NCBI RefSeq assembly: GCF_036785885.1
Contig: NC_092312.1
Coordinates: 10,062,001-10,126,000 of the forward strand
Direction of reading: 5' to 3'
DNA from: Coffea arabica
Taxonomy: Eukaryota; Streptophyta; Magnoliopsida; Gentianales; Rubiaceae
Length of the DNA stretch: 64,000 nt
In this document: one piece after another, positions 1 through 14,745 of the stretch
Position numbering within the stretch: position 1 is the first letter of the stretch
How the letters are laid out: each line of letters begins with the position of its first letter
Position numbers and translations under genes: made by a program
The notes under the pieces: generated by a model
Databases searched by the model: none
Seen by the model: the letters and a program-made list of their open reading frames with translations, nothing else
What the model was told of the DNA's origin: nothing

Positions 1-1488
<1,488 letters not shown>

Positions 1489-2875
1489 AAAATGCCAAAA
1501 GAGCAAAAGACTGAGAATCTCATGGGAGCTTCAGCTTTGTCAAGTGCTTAGGTTTATCATCAAATTACACGCAATATTTTGGCTTGAAATGGGTGCTACA
1601 GAAACAATTTCCTAATCATAAAAAGACCACAAATTTGCCTGTCAAGCATCAATATTTCAGAACGTAGTCTTTTTTTTTTTTTTTAAATAGTGTGTTTGTA
1701 TTGGCCTAAATGCGCAAAACCCCATCTTTTTTGTCTTTAAGACCATAGCGTGAACGAATACGCTTCTAGGTGAATTTGACTTTGTCAGCCAGGAAGACTT
1801 ACCGTTGGGCCCATTAGAATTGACAATTGACTTTCGGCGATCAAGAAGAAAATATGGACTAGGCCGCGGCATGGTCCAGCAGCGGGGTTCTTAAGAGCTC
1901 TTGTGATTCTGAATTCGAATCTTATTCTAGATCGGCTACCAAAATTGGATTCAAATCTTATCCTAGATCGGGCTATCAAAAAAAATTGACTAGTCGCGGT
2001 GGGTGCCAACGCCCCCAGGACCCAGAAAATTATATATCACCCTTTAAAATTTTGAAAGGTTTCAAAGGGTGGTTTTGGAAATAACATGTTTGCCCCCACT
2101 CATATATTTAAGATTTTTATATGATGTTATACAGTTAATATGATAGTATTAACTTTGCCCCTTCAAGTTAATACTTCAACAATATTTCTACTTGTAGACT
2201 CCGACTCTTTGAGGGGTGATATGTTCTACTTTTCCACCAATTTTTATTTGGATGATACTTTTCCTTTTTGTGCGTAATGAAAGAAAGAACATACAAGTGA
2301 CTACATTTTCATTTGTTTGCATGTGCTTTATTCAACTCTTAGGTGTGTCCTGACCGGAAAAGAGATAAGAAAATGTGCAATATTGGAATGGTCCTCCATG
2401 AAATGTAATACCGTTTGAGAGCAAATGGTGAAATAGAATCTTGGGCTGCTAAGGCTGTGGTAAATCTTTAGCTCCAATTCAAATTGCATAGAGTAGTACT
2501 CTCCATGTGGGTTTTTTTTTTCTTTCTTTCTTTATTTGAAGATATATATGAGTGTATTTGAATAGGAGATTAGTTAGGATAATTTTTTGAAAAAAAATAC
2601 CATAGATATATATATATATATATATATATGATGCATGTGAGGTGAAAAGAAGATTGAAAAAATGTATTTATAATGTAAGTAATAAATTTGTGTAAATAAT
2701 TAGCTATACAAATGGTGAACCTTCATGTTCATTACTGTCGTGGTGGTGACATATAGAGTTAGGTGAATAAGTTCCATCTATTGAGAATTTGTACAATTCT
2801 ATGCTTTCACGTATCTATCTCTGAAAATTTTTATACTTGTAGGAATTCCAGAGCAAACATGGATTGACTTGGACC
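1489..2875. other. Intergenic: 3' flank of CRK, AT-rich repeats
   Basis: No gene seen. A T-run lies near 1671-1684. Around 2540-2720 is an AT-rich stretch resembling the dispersed MITE described at 56327-56503, with a (TA)n run near 2608-2630. Short minus-strand open frames at 1657-2009 show no recognisable domain. Confidence 0.5.
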
Positions 2876-2883
2876 GTCTCAAG

Positions 2884-3277
2884 TAGGACTGCAAACGAGT
2901 CGAGCCGAATCGAGTTTTGAGCTAATTGAGCCGAGTCTCGACTAAATTTTACCAAGGTCGAGCTCGAGCTCGACGAGCCGAAAATTTTCAAGCTCGAACT
3001 CGACTCGAATCAAGTCGAGCCGAGCTCGAGCTCGACAAAAATAAAAAGTAATTATTTTATTTTTAAAAAAATAAATAATAAAATATTAAGGATATATATG
3101 TAATTTTACTATGAAAATAAAAAAAAATTAAAAAATATATAATATACGTAATTTTATTATTAAATAAAAAAATTTTATATATATATATATATATACTCAA
3201 ACTCGCGAGCTAACGAGCTTAATATTCTGAGCTCGACTCGAGCTGCTCGCGAGCGGCTCGATTCGTTTGCAGCCCTA
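2884..3277. mobile_element. hAT-type MITE, family 1, copy 1 (394 bp)
   Basis: Ends are inverted repeats: it opens TAGGACTGCAAACGAG and closes with the complement of TAGGGCTGCAAACGAATC. It is flanked by a perfect 8-bp duplication GTCTCAAG (2876-2883 and 3278-3285), the size made by hAT transposases. Subterminal regions are rich in CGAGC/GCTCG words in both orientations, and the middle is AT-rich. It has no open frame, so it is non-autonomous. A second copy lies at 35759-36187. Confidence 0.85.
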
Positions 3278-3285
3278 GTCTCAAG

Positions 3286-4020
3286 TCTTAACTTGCCTGA
3301 GGGGTACGGGTTGAACCAAGTGATAAAGGAGAAGTTATTATTCTAAGTGTGAAATTTTGGATTTAAAACTTTTCACTGATTAAAAGAAAAGAGTAAATCT
3401 TATATACACTGACAGTGCATACACTATTACTGTTACATTCATGACATATGCGCAAAAGTTAAATTTCAAATTTAAATTTTATATAATTGTCATTCATCCA
3501 ACGCTGACAGTGTAGAAAAGATTAATCCTAAAAAAGAAAATCTTAATCTGTCTGAGAAGATTTAAGAACATAATAATTGAACGACAATTATTTGAATGTT
3601 TATGTGTGAGATTAAAAGATAGTTGGATGATATGTTAAAGAATCTGTAAAAAGTTAAAAAAAAAACTAAATGTTAATCTTTTGACCGATCAAATTTTTTG
3701 TTTAACCTTCCAAAATAGATTAAAGTGTTGCTTAGCACCTAATGATGAATAAGTTCTAATTGAATCTGCACTCCAAATAAGCCATTTTCTTAATTCAAAA
3801 TTGTTATAATTAAATCTGATAAATGTTTAAGGGACACTAAAACAATTAACCTCCTACCCAAATGAGTTAAAAAAGATAAGATGTTCTCCTTGAATTAAGT
3901 GTGGAAGATTTTTAAAAAGTAGCAAACCTCTTTCAAATTACATAAACAATACTTTATTCCTTTTTGCCTAGGCGATAGGCTAATTACTCCAAAGTCTCAA
4001 AATTTTCAATTTACTACTAA
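3286..4020. other. Intergenic, AT-rich
   Basis: No gene, RNA or clear repeat recognised between the hAT MITE and the Harbinger element. The last three bases, TAA at 4018-4020, form the left target-site duplication of the Harbinger element. Confidence 0.5.
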
Positions 4021-4267
4021 GGCTCCGTTTGATAACATTGAACCTGAATTCTGAATTCTGAATACTGAATACTGAAATAATTAATTTGCTGAATTTTAAG
4101 CACTAAAAAGAGATATATGAATGTCTGAATCTTAATGCTGAATCTATTTATACTGTTTGATAAATATTCATAACTTAATGCTTAATAAACTAAATTGTAC
4201 AATTTTACCCTTCTATCTTTTAATCCAAAAAGGAAATAGAACCTATGATTTAATTAACTTAAAATTG

Positions 4268-4563
4268 TTAGGTATGAAAATGACAATGATTGTGAAGAGC
4301 AATGTATACAATGACAATGTTTCTTTGTGTGGAAAAAGGGTATGGTTTCATCGTTTTGAGAATGGGAAAACGAGTTTTTAATACTCCAAAAGCACGTTAA
4401 TTACATTTCTCAATCTTGCATGTGCTTGTTTAAAGCGTTCTCCTTTTGATCTTAGACGAGAAGCATTTCGAAAATCAGACAACCAATATCTAATATTTCG
4501 ATATGGTGTCATAAAGCCACGTGTGTGTGGATAAGCTACATCACATAAATAATATTTATCTGC
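4268..4563 (-). pseudogene. Harbinger transposase relic (DDE_Tnp_4 type)
   Basis: Reading minus from 4563, 57 codons open with ADKYYLCDVAYPHTRGFMTP and continue through LSDFR and a closing LRNV block. This is the pattern of the C-terminal part of plant Harbinger transposases, where the D of the D-x-x-YP segment is catalytic. Near 4391-4392 the frame shifts, and the downstream part (FGVLKTRFPIL, then ALHN) continues in another frame to a TAA at 4268-4270. The remaining N-terminal domain is absent. It is a dead fragment, useful mainly for classifying the element around it. Confidence 0.8.
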
Positions 4564-4842
4564 ACAAAAAAAATCAAAATATAAATGTTTGTGGATGAAA
4601 ATTACTGCAAAAAAATACTATTGTTAAAAAAAATTTTAAATAGAGAATATCAGGTTGTTTTGTTTAATTAGATAAGGATTTTGAATAGGGAATATTAGGT
4701 TGTTTAATTAGATAAGAATTTTGAATGTAATTAACAAACAGGGATATATTTGGTAGATAAGATAAAGTAGTTGAAGTAAATCTCGTGATTCTTATCAAAT
4801 TAAGCATTCAGCTACGATTCTTGTGCTGAAAAAAATACATAC

Positions 4843-5745
4843 TGTAATTTCCCGGTGCAACCCAATGAGTACAAACAATTTCACAATAATGCACAAAGAT
4901 ATATCAAATTTAAGCACAATAAAGAAAATTTAATTAAAGAGAAAAGATAAGAAATGCAAACCAAATATCAATCCAATAGCCTCTTCAATTGATGGCGATG
5001 CTAACCAAGATGTACAAGTGAAGGTTCACTCCTTCCTCACCCCAAACACTCTTTGGTTGAACCAAGGAGTTTTACAACAATTCTAGTTAACTCTCAACAA
5101 CCTACACTTGAAAGATCACTCACCCAATTAAGAACTATTTTATACAAATGAGGCAACGTTCACCAAGGTTTTACCACTCCAAGTGATAGGTTCTCCTTCA
5201 CCAAGGTTTTACTCCTCCTAGAGAGTAACCTTCACTTGAGCAACCTCACAACCCAACTTTCCCAACCCCTTGTACAACCAACAAAGAATCTTTCTACTCA
5301 AAAATCTCACTTGTAAGCTTGTATTTTGTGTTGGCAAAAGTCCCTTGTCTTCTTGTGCTTTGGGGTTTTAATAGAAGGTGAGAAATGGCTCCAAAAGGCT
5401 CTCCAACGGTCAAATATTAAATGCTGTCAAAACTAGCCGTTGGCCTGTCGGACGTCCGAACCCTGCGTCCGAACGTAGGCAGAGAGTCATCAAATCTTTG
5501 CGAAATTTCTCGGACGTCCGATGCGATCGATGTGCGTCCGACAGAGTTTCCTTCTTGACGTTCTTCATCCTTTCGGACGTCCGATAGCTTCCTTTCGGAC
5601 GTCCCACATGAGTGCCCTGTTTTTGCTTCTTCTTTTGTGCCACAAGAATCTGTTCTAACAAATTGCTCACATAAAAACATTAGCCCAAATCTACATTTTG
5701 GTTTGTTAATCATCAAAACCAAGGATTGATCGACCAAAGTCAACA
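4843..5745 (-). repeat. Left LTR (3' LTR of the minus-strand element), 903 bp
   Basis: Begins TGTAATTTCCCGG and ends AAGTCAACA in plus orientation. It contains three exact copies of the palindrome CGGACGTCCG (5449-5458, 5511-5520, 5574-5583) and a one-base variant at 5596-5605. It lacks the 21-bp extra unit found in the right LTR. Confidence 0.93.
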
Positions 5746-5746
5746 A

Positions 5747-5760
5747 TCTCCCCCTTTTTT
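5747..5760 (-). other. Polypurine tract of the LTR element
   Basis: On the minus strand AAAAAAGGGGGAGA lies next to the start of the 3' LTR, the usual site for plus-strand priming by RNase H-resistant purines. Confidence 0.85.
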
Positions 5761-5992
5761 ATGATGACAAACAAAATGAAGATTTCTTTTATCAAATAAA
5801 TTCAAATAAAGCTCCCCCTTAGAAAGTGCCAACATACAAAGAAATTTCAATAAATCCTACTCCCCCTTTTGGTATCAATCAAAAAAACAAACTCCCCATT
5901 TATTTTTCAAATCAAGACCATATTGAATATCAAAATTTTGAAATGTACTTACAACCATTCAGCACACCTTGGATCAAATCTTCATGATTTAC

Positions 5993-7540
5993 CTAAATAT
6001 GAGAAATTTCAATTGGTACCCTTTCTTTATAGGGTCCTTGGGAGTTAATACGACATGATCTAGCAATCCACATGGATTTCATGCCTTTTCTCATATTTTT
6101 CTTTACATAGCAATCATTTTGCATATGTCCAAATTTGCAACAAAAGTGACACATGATAGAAGTATTTTGCACATAGGTGGATTTAATGCAACTAATTTTC
6201 TTACCTCTTATCATAGCAAACTTATTTGTGCCTTGAAAAGTTTTTCTTTCTTTTGTTTGAGAAAACATTTGTTTTTCATTTTGGAGAAACTCGTTCAAGT
6301 CATTAATTCTTTTCTTTAACACATTTTGTTCCTCCAACATTTTTTCATAAAACTTTGTTTTCTCTTCCAACTTCCTTTTCAAATTATTTTTGCAATCAAA
6401 AACACTTTTTTGATTTTTTAAATCATCATTTTCCATTCTCAAATATTTGTTTTCTTGAAAAAGTTTGGAGTTTTCTTCCAATAAATCATTTATTTTTGTT
6501 TTCAAATCTTTATTTTTAGCATAAGATTTTCTCAAACTTTTATGCATTTTAATCATAAGAATTTTCACATCATCATCTTCATTATTTTCATCACAAGAAA
6601 AGTGATAAGAACTTACCTCATCTTCTCCAACGGCCATTAATGCCATTTGGGCCAACTCTTCTTTTTCTCTTTTTGAATTGCATTCATCCCATGTAATTTT
6701 GCAATCTCCTCTTGAACATCTCTTGTTGAAGATCTTCTTGAAACTTTTGATGTGAGGAGTTATATCATTGTCCACTTCCATGATTTCATTACCCATGAAG
6801 GATGGGTTATCCCCCACTTGAGATGCTTTAAAAGCAATGCCTCTCTTATACAATCTTGCATTTTCTTCCTCTTGCACTTTGAATTTCAGCTTTAATTCAT
6901 AAGAGGTTAGGGTATCCACAAGAGATTCAATGGACATAGAATTTAAATCCTTTGCCTCTTCTATAGCATTTATTTTGTTTTCCCATTCTTTTGGCAAGGC
7001 ATTCAAAATCTTTCTATTTTTCTCACCCAAAGAATATTCTTTTCCAAACAATTTAAGATCTTCAATAATGTCACAAAATCTACTACACATCTTATCAACA
7101 TTTTCAAGAGGATGCATTTTGAAAAATTCATATTGAGAAACAAGCAAAGATTTCTTTTGTTCTTTAATATCTTGGTTACCTTCATGAAATACACACAATT
7201 TATCCCAAATATCTTTAGCTGATTTACAACCTTTAATCCTACCAGATTCATTTACATCTAATGCATTGTACAATATACACATGGCCTTGGCATTCAAAGA
7301 AAGGTATCTCTTGTGTTTTTCATTCAATTCTTGTCTAGTCTTTAATCTACTCAAATTGATGGTAGAGTCAACTATTCTAGCTTCATAAGGACCATCTTCT
7401 ACCACATACCATAATTCAATATAAACGGATTGTAAGAAAATCATCATTCTTTGTTTCCACATGCTAAAATGAGAACCATTAAACATAGGTGGTCTATCAA
7501 TAGATTGCCCTTCTAAAAAAGAAACTTTTATGGTTGCCAT
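5993..7540 (-). CDS. Gag polyprotein with CCHC zinc knuckle (UBN2/DUF4219 type)
   Basis: A single 515-codon frame. It starts MATIKVSFLEGQSIDRPPMF, and the N-terminal two thirds has the pattern of Copia-type gag (UBN2/DUF4219), with a W-K-x-R-M motif near residue 30. Residues about 330-430 are Lys/Glu/Asn-rich and likely coiled coil. A zinc knuckle of form C-x2-C-x4-H-x4-C is at residues 464-477. Gag packages the element's RNA into virus-like particles. No pol follows: only about 230 bp separate the stop from the polypurine tract. The full-length frame in an element with nearly identical LTRs suggests gag is still under selection or only just inserted. Confidence 0.9.
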   Translation of the reverse strand: MATIKVSFLEGQSIDRPPMFNGSHFSMWKQRMMIFLQSVYIELWYVVEDGPYEARIVDSTINLSRLKTRQELNEKHKRYLSLNAKAMCILYNALDVNESGRIKGCKSAKDIWDKLCVFHEGNQDIKEQKKSLLVSQYEFFKMHPLENVDKMCSRFCDIIEDLKLFGKEYSLGEKNRKILNALPKEWENKINAIEEAKDLNSMSIESLVDTLTSYELKLKFKVQEEENARLYKRGIAFKASQVGDNPSFMGNEIMEVDNDITPHIKSFKKIFNKRCSRGDCKITWDECNSKREKEELAQMALMAVGEDEVSSYHFSCDENNEDDDVKILMIKMHKSLRKSYAKNKDLKTKINDLLEENSKLFQENKYLRMENDDLKNQKSVFDCKNNLKRKLEEKTKFYEKMLEEQNVLKKRINDLNEFLQNEKQMFSQTKERKTFQGTNKFAMIRGKKISCIKSTYVQNTSIMCHFCCKFGHMQNDCYVKKNMRKGMKSMWIARSCRINSQGPYKERVPIEISHI

Positions 7541-7582
7541 GATCTTTACTCTAAGCGGTTAAACTTGATCAAAAGAGACCAA

Positions 7583-7594
7583 GCTCTGATACCA
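7583..7594 (-). other. Primer-binding site, initiator Met tRNA
   Basis: On the minus strand TGGTATCAGAGC lies two bases inside the right (5') LTR. This is the standard plant PBS complementary to the 3' end of initiator methionine tRNA, and it fixes the direction of the element. Confidence 0.93.
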
Positions 7595-7596
7595 AT

Positions 7597-8520
7597 TGTA
7601 ATTTCCCGGTGCAACCCAATGAGTACAAACAATTTCACAATAATGCACAAAGATATATCAAATTTAAGCACAATAAAGAAAACTTAATTAAAGAGAAAAG
7701 ATAAGAAATGCAAACCAAATATCAATCCAATAGCCTCTTCAATTGATGGCGATGCTAACCAAGATGTACAAGTGAAGGTTCACTCCTTCCTCACCCCAAA
7801 CACTCTTTGGTTGAGCCAAGGAGTTTTACAACAATTCTAGTTAACCCTCAACAACCTACACTTGAAAGATCACTCACCCAATTAAGAACTATTTTATACA
7901 AATGAGGCAACTTTCACCAAGGTTTTACCACTCCAAGTGATAGGTTCTCCTTCACTAAGGTTTTACTCCTCCTAGAGAGTAACCTTCACTTGAGCAACCT
8001 CACAACCCAACTTTCCCAACCCCTTGTACAACCAACAAAGAATCTTTCTACTCAAAAATCTCACTTGTAAGCTTGTATTTTGTGTTGGCAAAAGTCCCTT
8101 GTCTTCTTGTGCTTTGGGGTTTTAATAGAAGGTGAGAAATGGCTCCAAAAGGCTCTCCAACGGTCAAATATTAAATGCTGTCAAAACTAGCCGTTGGCCT
8201 GTCGGACGTTCGAGACCTCCTGTCGGACGTCCGAACCCTGCGTCCGAACGTAGGCAGAGAGTCATCAAATCTTTGCGAAATTTCTCGGACGTCCGATGCG
8301 ATCGATGTGCGTCCGACAGAGTTTCCTTCTTGACGTTCTTCATCCTTTCGGACGTCCGATAGCTTCCTTTCGGACGTCCCACATGAGTGCCCTGTTTTTG
8401 CTTCTTCTTTTGTGCCACAAGAATCTGTTCTAACAAATTGCTCACATAAAAACATTAGCCCAAATCTACATTTTGGTTTGTTAATCATCAAAACCAAGGA
8501 TTGATCGACCAAGGTCAACA
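7597..8520 (-). repeat. Right LTR (5' LTR of the minus-strand element), 924 bp
   Basis: Nearly identical to the left LTR but with an extra 21-bp unit that adds a variant palindrome, CGGACGTTCG (8203-8212), before the regular series starting at 8224-8233. As the 5' LTR it should carry the promoter used for transcription. Confidence 0.93.
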
Positions 8521-8645
8521 CATACAAATTCAGCACCACTTAATAAGTTCAGTAGGTGAATTTTTATTTATCAAACACCCATAACATCTGAATGTCTGAA
8601 TGAATTCAGTTTCAGCACTTTTTTATGTTATCAAACAGGCACTAA

Positions 8646-9841
8646 AGCTCCATCGAATGTCATGGACCAAACATGAATTGATAAAATGGCTTCTTTGAAC
8701 AACTTAATTGGGGCATTGCTTGTTTTTGGGGCTGAATAGAGACGTTGGTCTACTTTAGAAAGTTATATTAACATTCATCCTTTCTTAAAAAAAAATTTGA
8801 AATGCTAATAAAAAATTATGCAGGCAATAGATGAGGGTGTATAATTATTTGAAAAATTAATCTTTTCAATAGTGTATATACTAGTAGGGTTATATATGCA
8901 AAACTTGAAGTTCAAATTAAAATTGAGGTTAAGGACCATCTATTGTATATAGTATAACTATGTCAATATAAGGGATATTAATTGAATTTTTAATAAAAAA
9001 ATCAAAATATTATTCGTTATTTGAAAGGTAAATTGGACATAAAAAAGCTATATTAACTATTCACTAAAAATCCATAATCTTTATACTAATTTACCTTCAA
9101 ATTAAATTATGATTTTGGAATAAACCCTGAAAATCACTATTGCGTAAATAACCAAAGGTTGGCAAAATTGGAATTCAAGTTATTAGAAAATTAAAATGTA
9201 GATAGTCCAAATTCCAATTCAGCCTAATATTAATTCAATATGAGGGGTCCAATGGTTTTCATACACTCCTTTTGGTGAGTCTAATAATTTCTAGGTACTC
9301 CCTCTAGAGAGATTCAATAAGTTTTCAGGTACTCTTCCCTGATAAATTCAATGAGTTCTAGGAAGGAAATTAGATTTACTACCGAGATAAACCACAGCTA
9401 CAAATTAAAAGTTCCAGTATAGACTTATCACACGCATACTCAAAATGAAATTGCCATTCTAAAACAAATACAACGCTCAAATTGAGTTTTTTCCATAAAA
9501 ACTAAAAGTCTGGCAAAAATATACGTCGAACAAAGCATTCAACCATAAGCTGTTCTAATTCTAGAATTCCACGCCTTTTGACAGCTAATTAAGTGGCAGT
9601 CCATTTTGGGGTTTGGAAAATGAAACTTCTAAGCCACAACCTTTTGTAGCCCATAAGTACAGTACTAGTGGCCTCACCACACTTTTTCTAATCTGGCAGG
9701 TATTTATGATGAACACCTGAAGGCCTCCTGGAAGTGCAAATTCGACGGTACCGCCGCAAAAGATGTCACCTTCTCTCGTTTGTACCTATAACTTAAGTTT
9801 TTTCAATATATAATCCCTTTTATTATCATAAAAAAGAAAAG
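8646..9841. other. Intergenic, upstream of CRK pseudogene
   Basis: No gene seen. Three degenerate direct units built around TCAATAAGTTTTCAGGTACTC lie at about 9281-9362 with a spacing near 34 bp. The last few hundred bases should hold the promoter of the CRK copy. Confidence 0.5.
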
Positions 9842-13491
<3,650 letters not shown>

Positions 13492-14667
13492 AGGAAGAAA
13501 CCGGGCATCTATATATTTCTCATTGCAACTTGCAAGGCTATGAACCTGGGCAATAGATTTCCAGTCTCTTTGCTTAGCAATTTTTCTTTTTTCTTTCTCA
13601 CCAAAATAAATATGTTATTTCAAAATACTATTACACCAATGGTCTAGCGACCATTTGTATTTGTATACAATACATGCTTTTGTCTTCTCTTGAGCTTTGA
13701 AGCTGTTGATGAAGATGTGATCACTACGCAATGTTTACATTTCTAATGGTAAGTGGAACAAGTTTAATTTCATGAATCATGTTCAAATATGGAAAATACT
13801 TTGAGAAGATGTTGCTATTAAGCCTAAGAATGCAAGTGTGGCTATGGTATGTCAAGTCCTTTTCTTTTCTTTTCTTTTTTCCCCTAAAAAATAATACTTT
13901 TGATGGAATTTATCATTTTTTTCTTCATACGGAATTCAAATCTGACACTTTTGGTTTCCATATTATTCTCATTATAAATCATTTAAGATTATTGGAGAAA
14001 ACATCCTGTCTTTCCAGCATTCTCATCCACTTCAAGGTTCATCATTTCTAAATGTAGATTTTTCCTTGTCGTTAGGCAATATTGGAAGATTCTCTGAAGA
14101 AGACTCGCATTGACTTATAAAGACACGACAATGGACCTGGCCTCAATCAAAATTTCCAGTTTTAATCTGCAGAAAAATGTGCAAAAATTTTCAATTCAAC
14201 TAATAAAACTTATTTCAAACATTTCTTACATTGGAGATGACAATGGGTTGGATATCCTTAAAAATTCCTCTCACCAAACCCTAACTCGCAGTTTTACCAA
14301 ATTCTATTTGGTAATCCTACGGGTTTTAACTCCCATTACCAAATTCTCTTACTCGATGATTTGGATTACCCATCGGATACCTTCTACCTACCAAGCCGAA
14401 TAGTACAAAAAAGGAAAATTCAGAAAACGTGTGTAAATGCGAAAGGGCTAATAATAATGGGTTCAAATGGTACAAGGTTATCCTGAATTGGTAAGCGTGC
14501 ATCATTTCACCACATATACTTACGTAAAACACACCCAAAAAAAAAAGGTACAAAAAGTATATATGTAAAAAATGGTTGGTACAAGAGGGCTACTGTATAT
14601 TCACCAAAATTCTCAGTACGATTGTTCGAGCGATCAGAAATCAACTTATGTATTTCCGGATATACAT
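13492..14667. other. Intergenic between CRK pseudogene and relic
   Basis: No gene seen. A CTTTT-type pyrimidine microsatellite is at about 13857-13880. The stretch 14240-14410, with GGTTGGATATCC and AACTCCCATTACC words, looks repeat-derived but was not classified. Confidence 0.4.
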
Positions 14668-14745
14668 ATGATCCCCAAAATTGTAGATTTTGGTAAGGCA
14701 GGACTTTTCAGTTGAACAATCTGAAGCAAACACAAGCAGAGTTAT
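14668..14745 (+). pseudogene. CRK kinase relic (DFG region)
   Basis: From 14668 the frame reads MIPKIVDFGKAG, matching [13 protein letters not shown] in the neighbouring CRK. After about 14700 the match continues in another frame (FSVEQSEANTSR against [12 protein letters not shown]). It is roughly the last third of a catalytic exon, with no flanking exons recognised. It shows that the kinase tandem array once extended further. Confidence 0.75.

Larger units (their letters stand above)
4843..8520 (-). mobile_element. Gag-only LTR retrotransposon (TR-GAG-like), 3.68 kb
   Basis: Two direct LTRs (4843-5745 and 7597-8520) start TG and end CA and are flanked by the 5-bp duplication CATAC (4838-4842 and 8521-8525). 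Transcription is on the minus strand: the primer-binding site adjoins the right LTR and the polypurine tract adjoins the left one. The LTRs differ by about six substitutions and one 21-bp indel, so insertion is recent. The internal 1.85 kb codes only for gag; protease, integrase, reverse transcriptase and RNase H are absent, so it must borrow enzymes from a partner. It lies inside the Harbinger element. Confidence 0.93.
4021..8642. mobile_element. PIF/Harbinger element interrupted by an LTR retrotransposon
   Basis: The left end reads GGCTCCGTTTGATAAC; the right end is the complement of GTGCCTGTTTGATAAC (12 of 16 bases match). Direct TAA triplets flank it (4018-4020 and 8643-8645), as expected of PIF/Harbinger. 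Without the inserted LTR element (4843-8520 plus one 5-bp duplication) it is about 0.94 kb. A transposase relic inside (4268-4563) supports the family. It is too short to be autonomous. Confidence 0.75.

Noticed and set aside
2884-3277. CGAGCTCGAGCTCGACGAGC-type stretch as a CpG island or promoter
   Set aside because: It is the subterminal region of a MITE with exact target duplications and recurs at 35.8 kb.
5378-5670. Overlapping 69-109-residue open frames on both strands, repeated at 8132-8539
   Set aside because: They lie within the two LTRs and arise from the CGGACGTCCG palindrome series; the same frames recur because the LTRs are duplicates.
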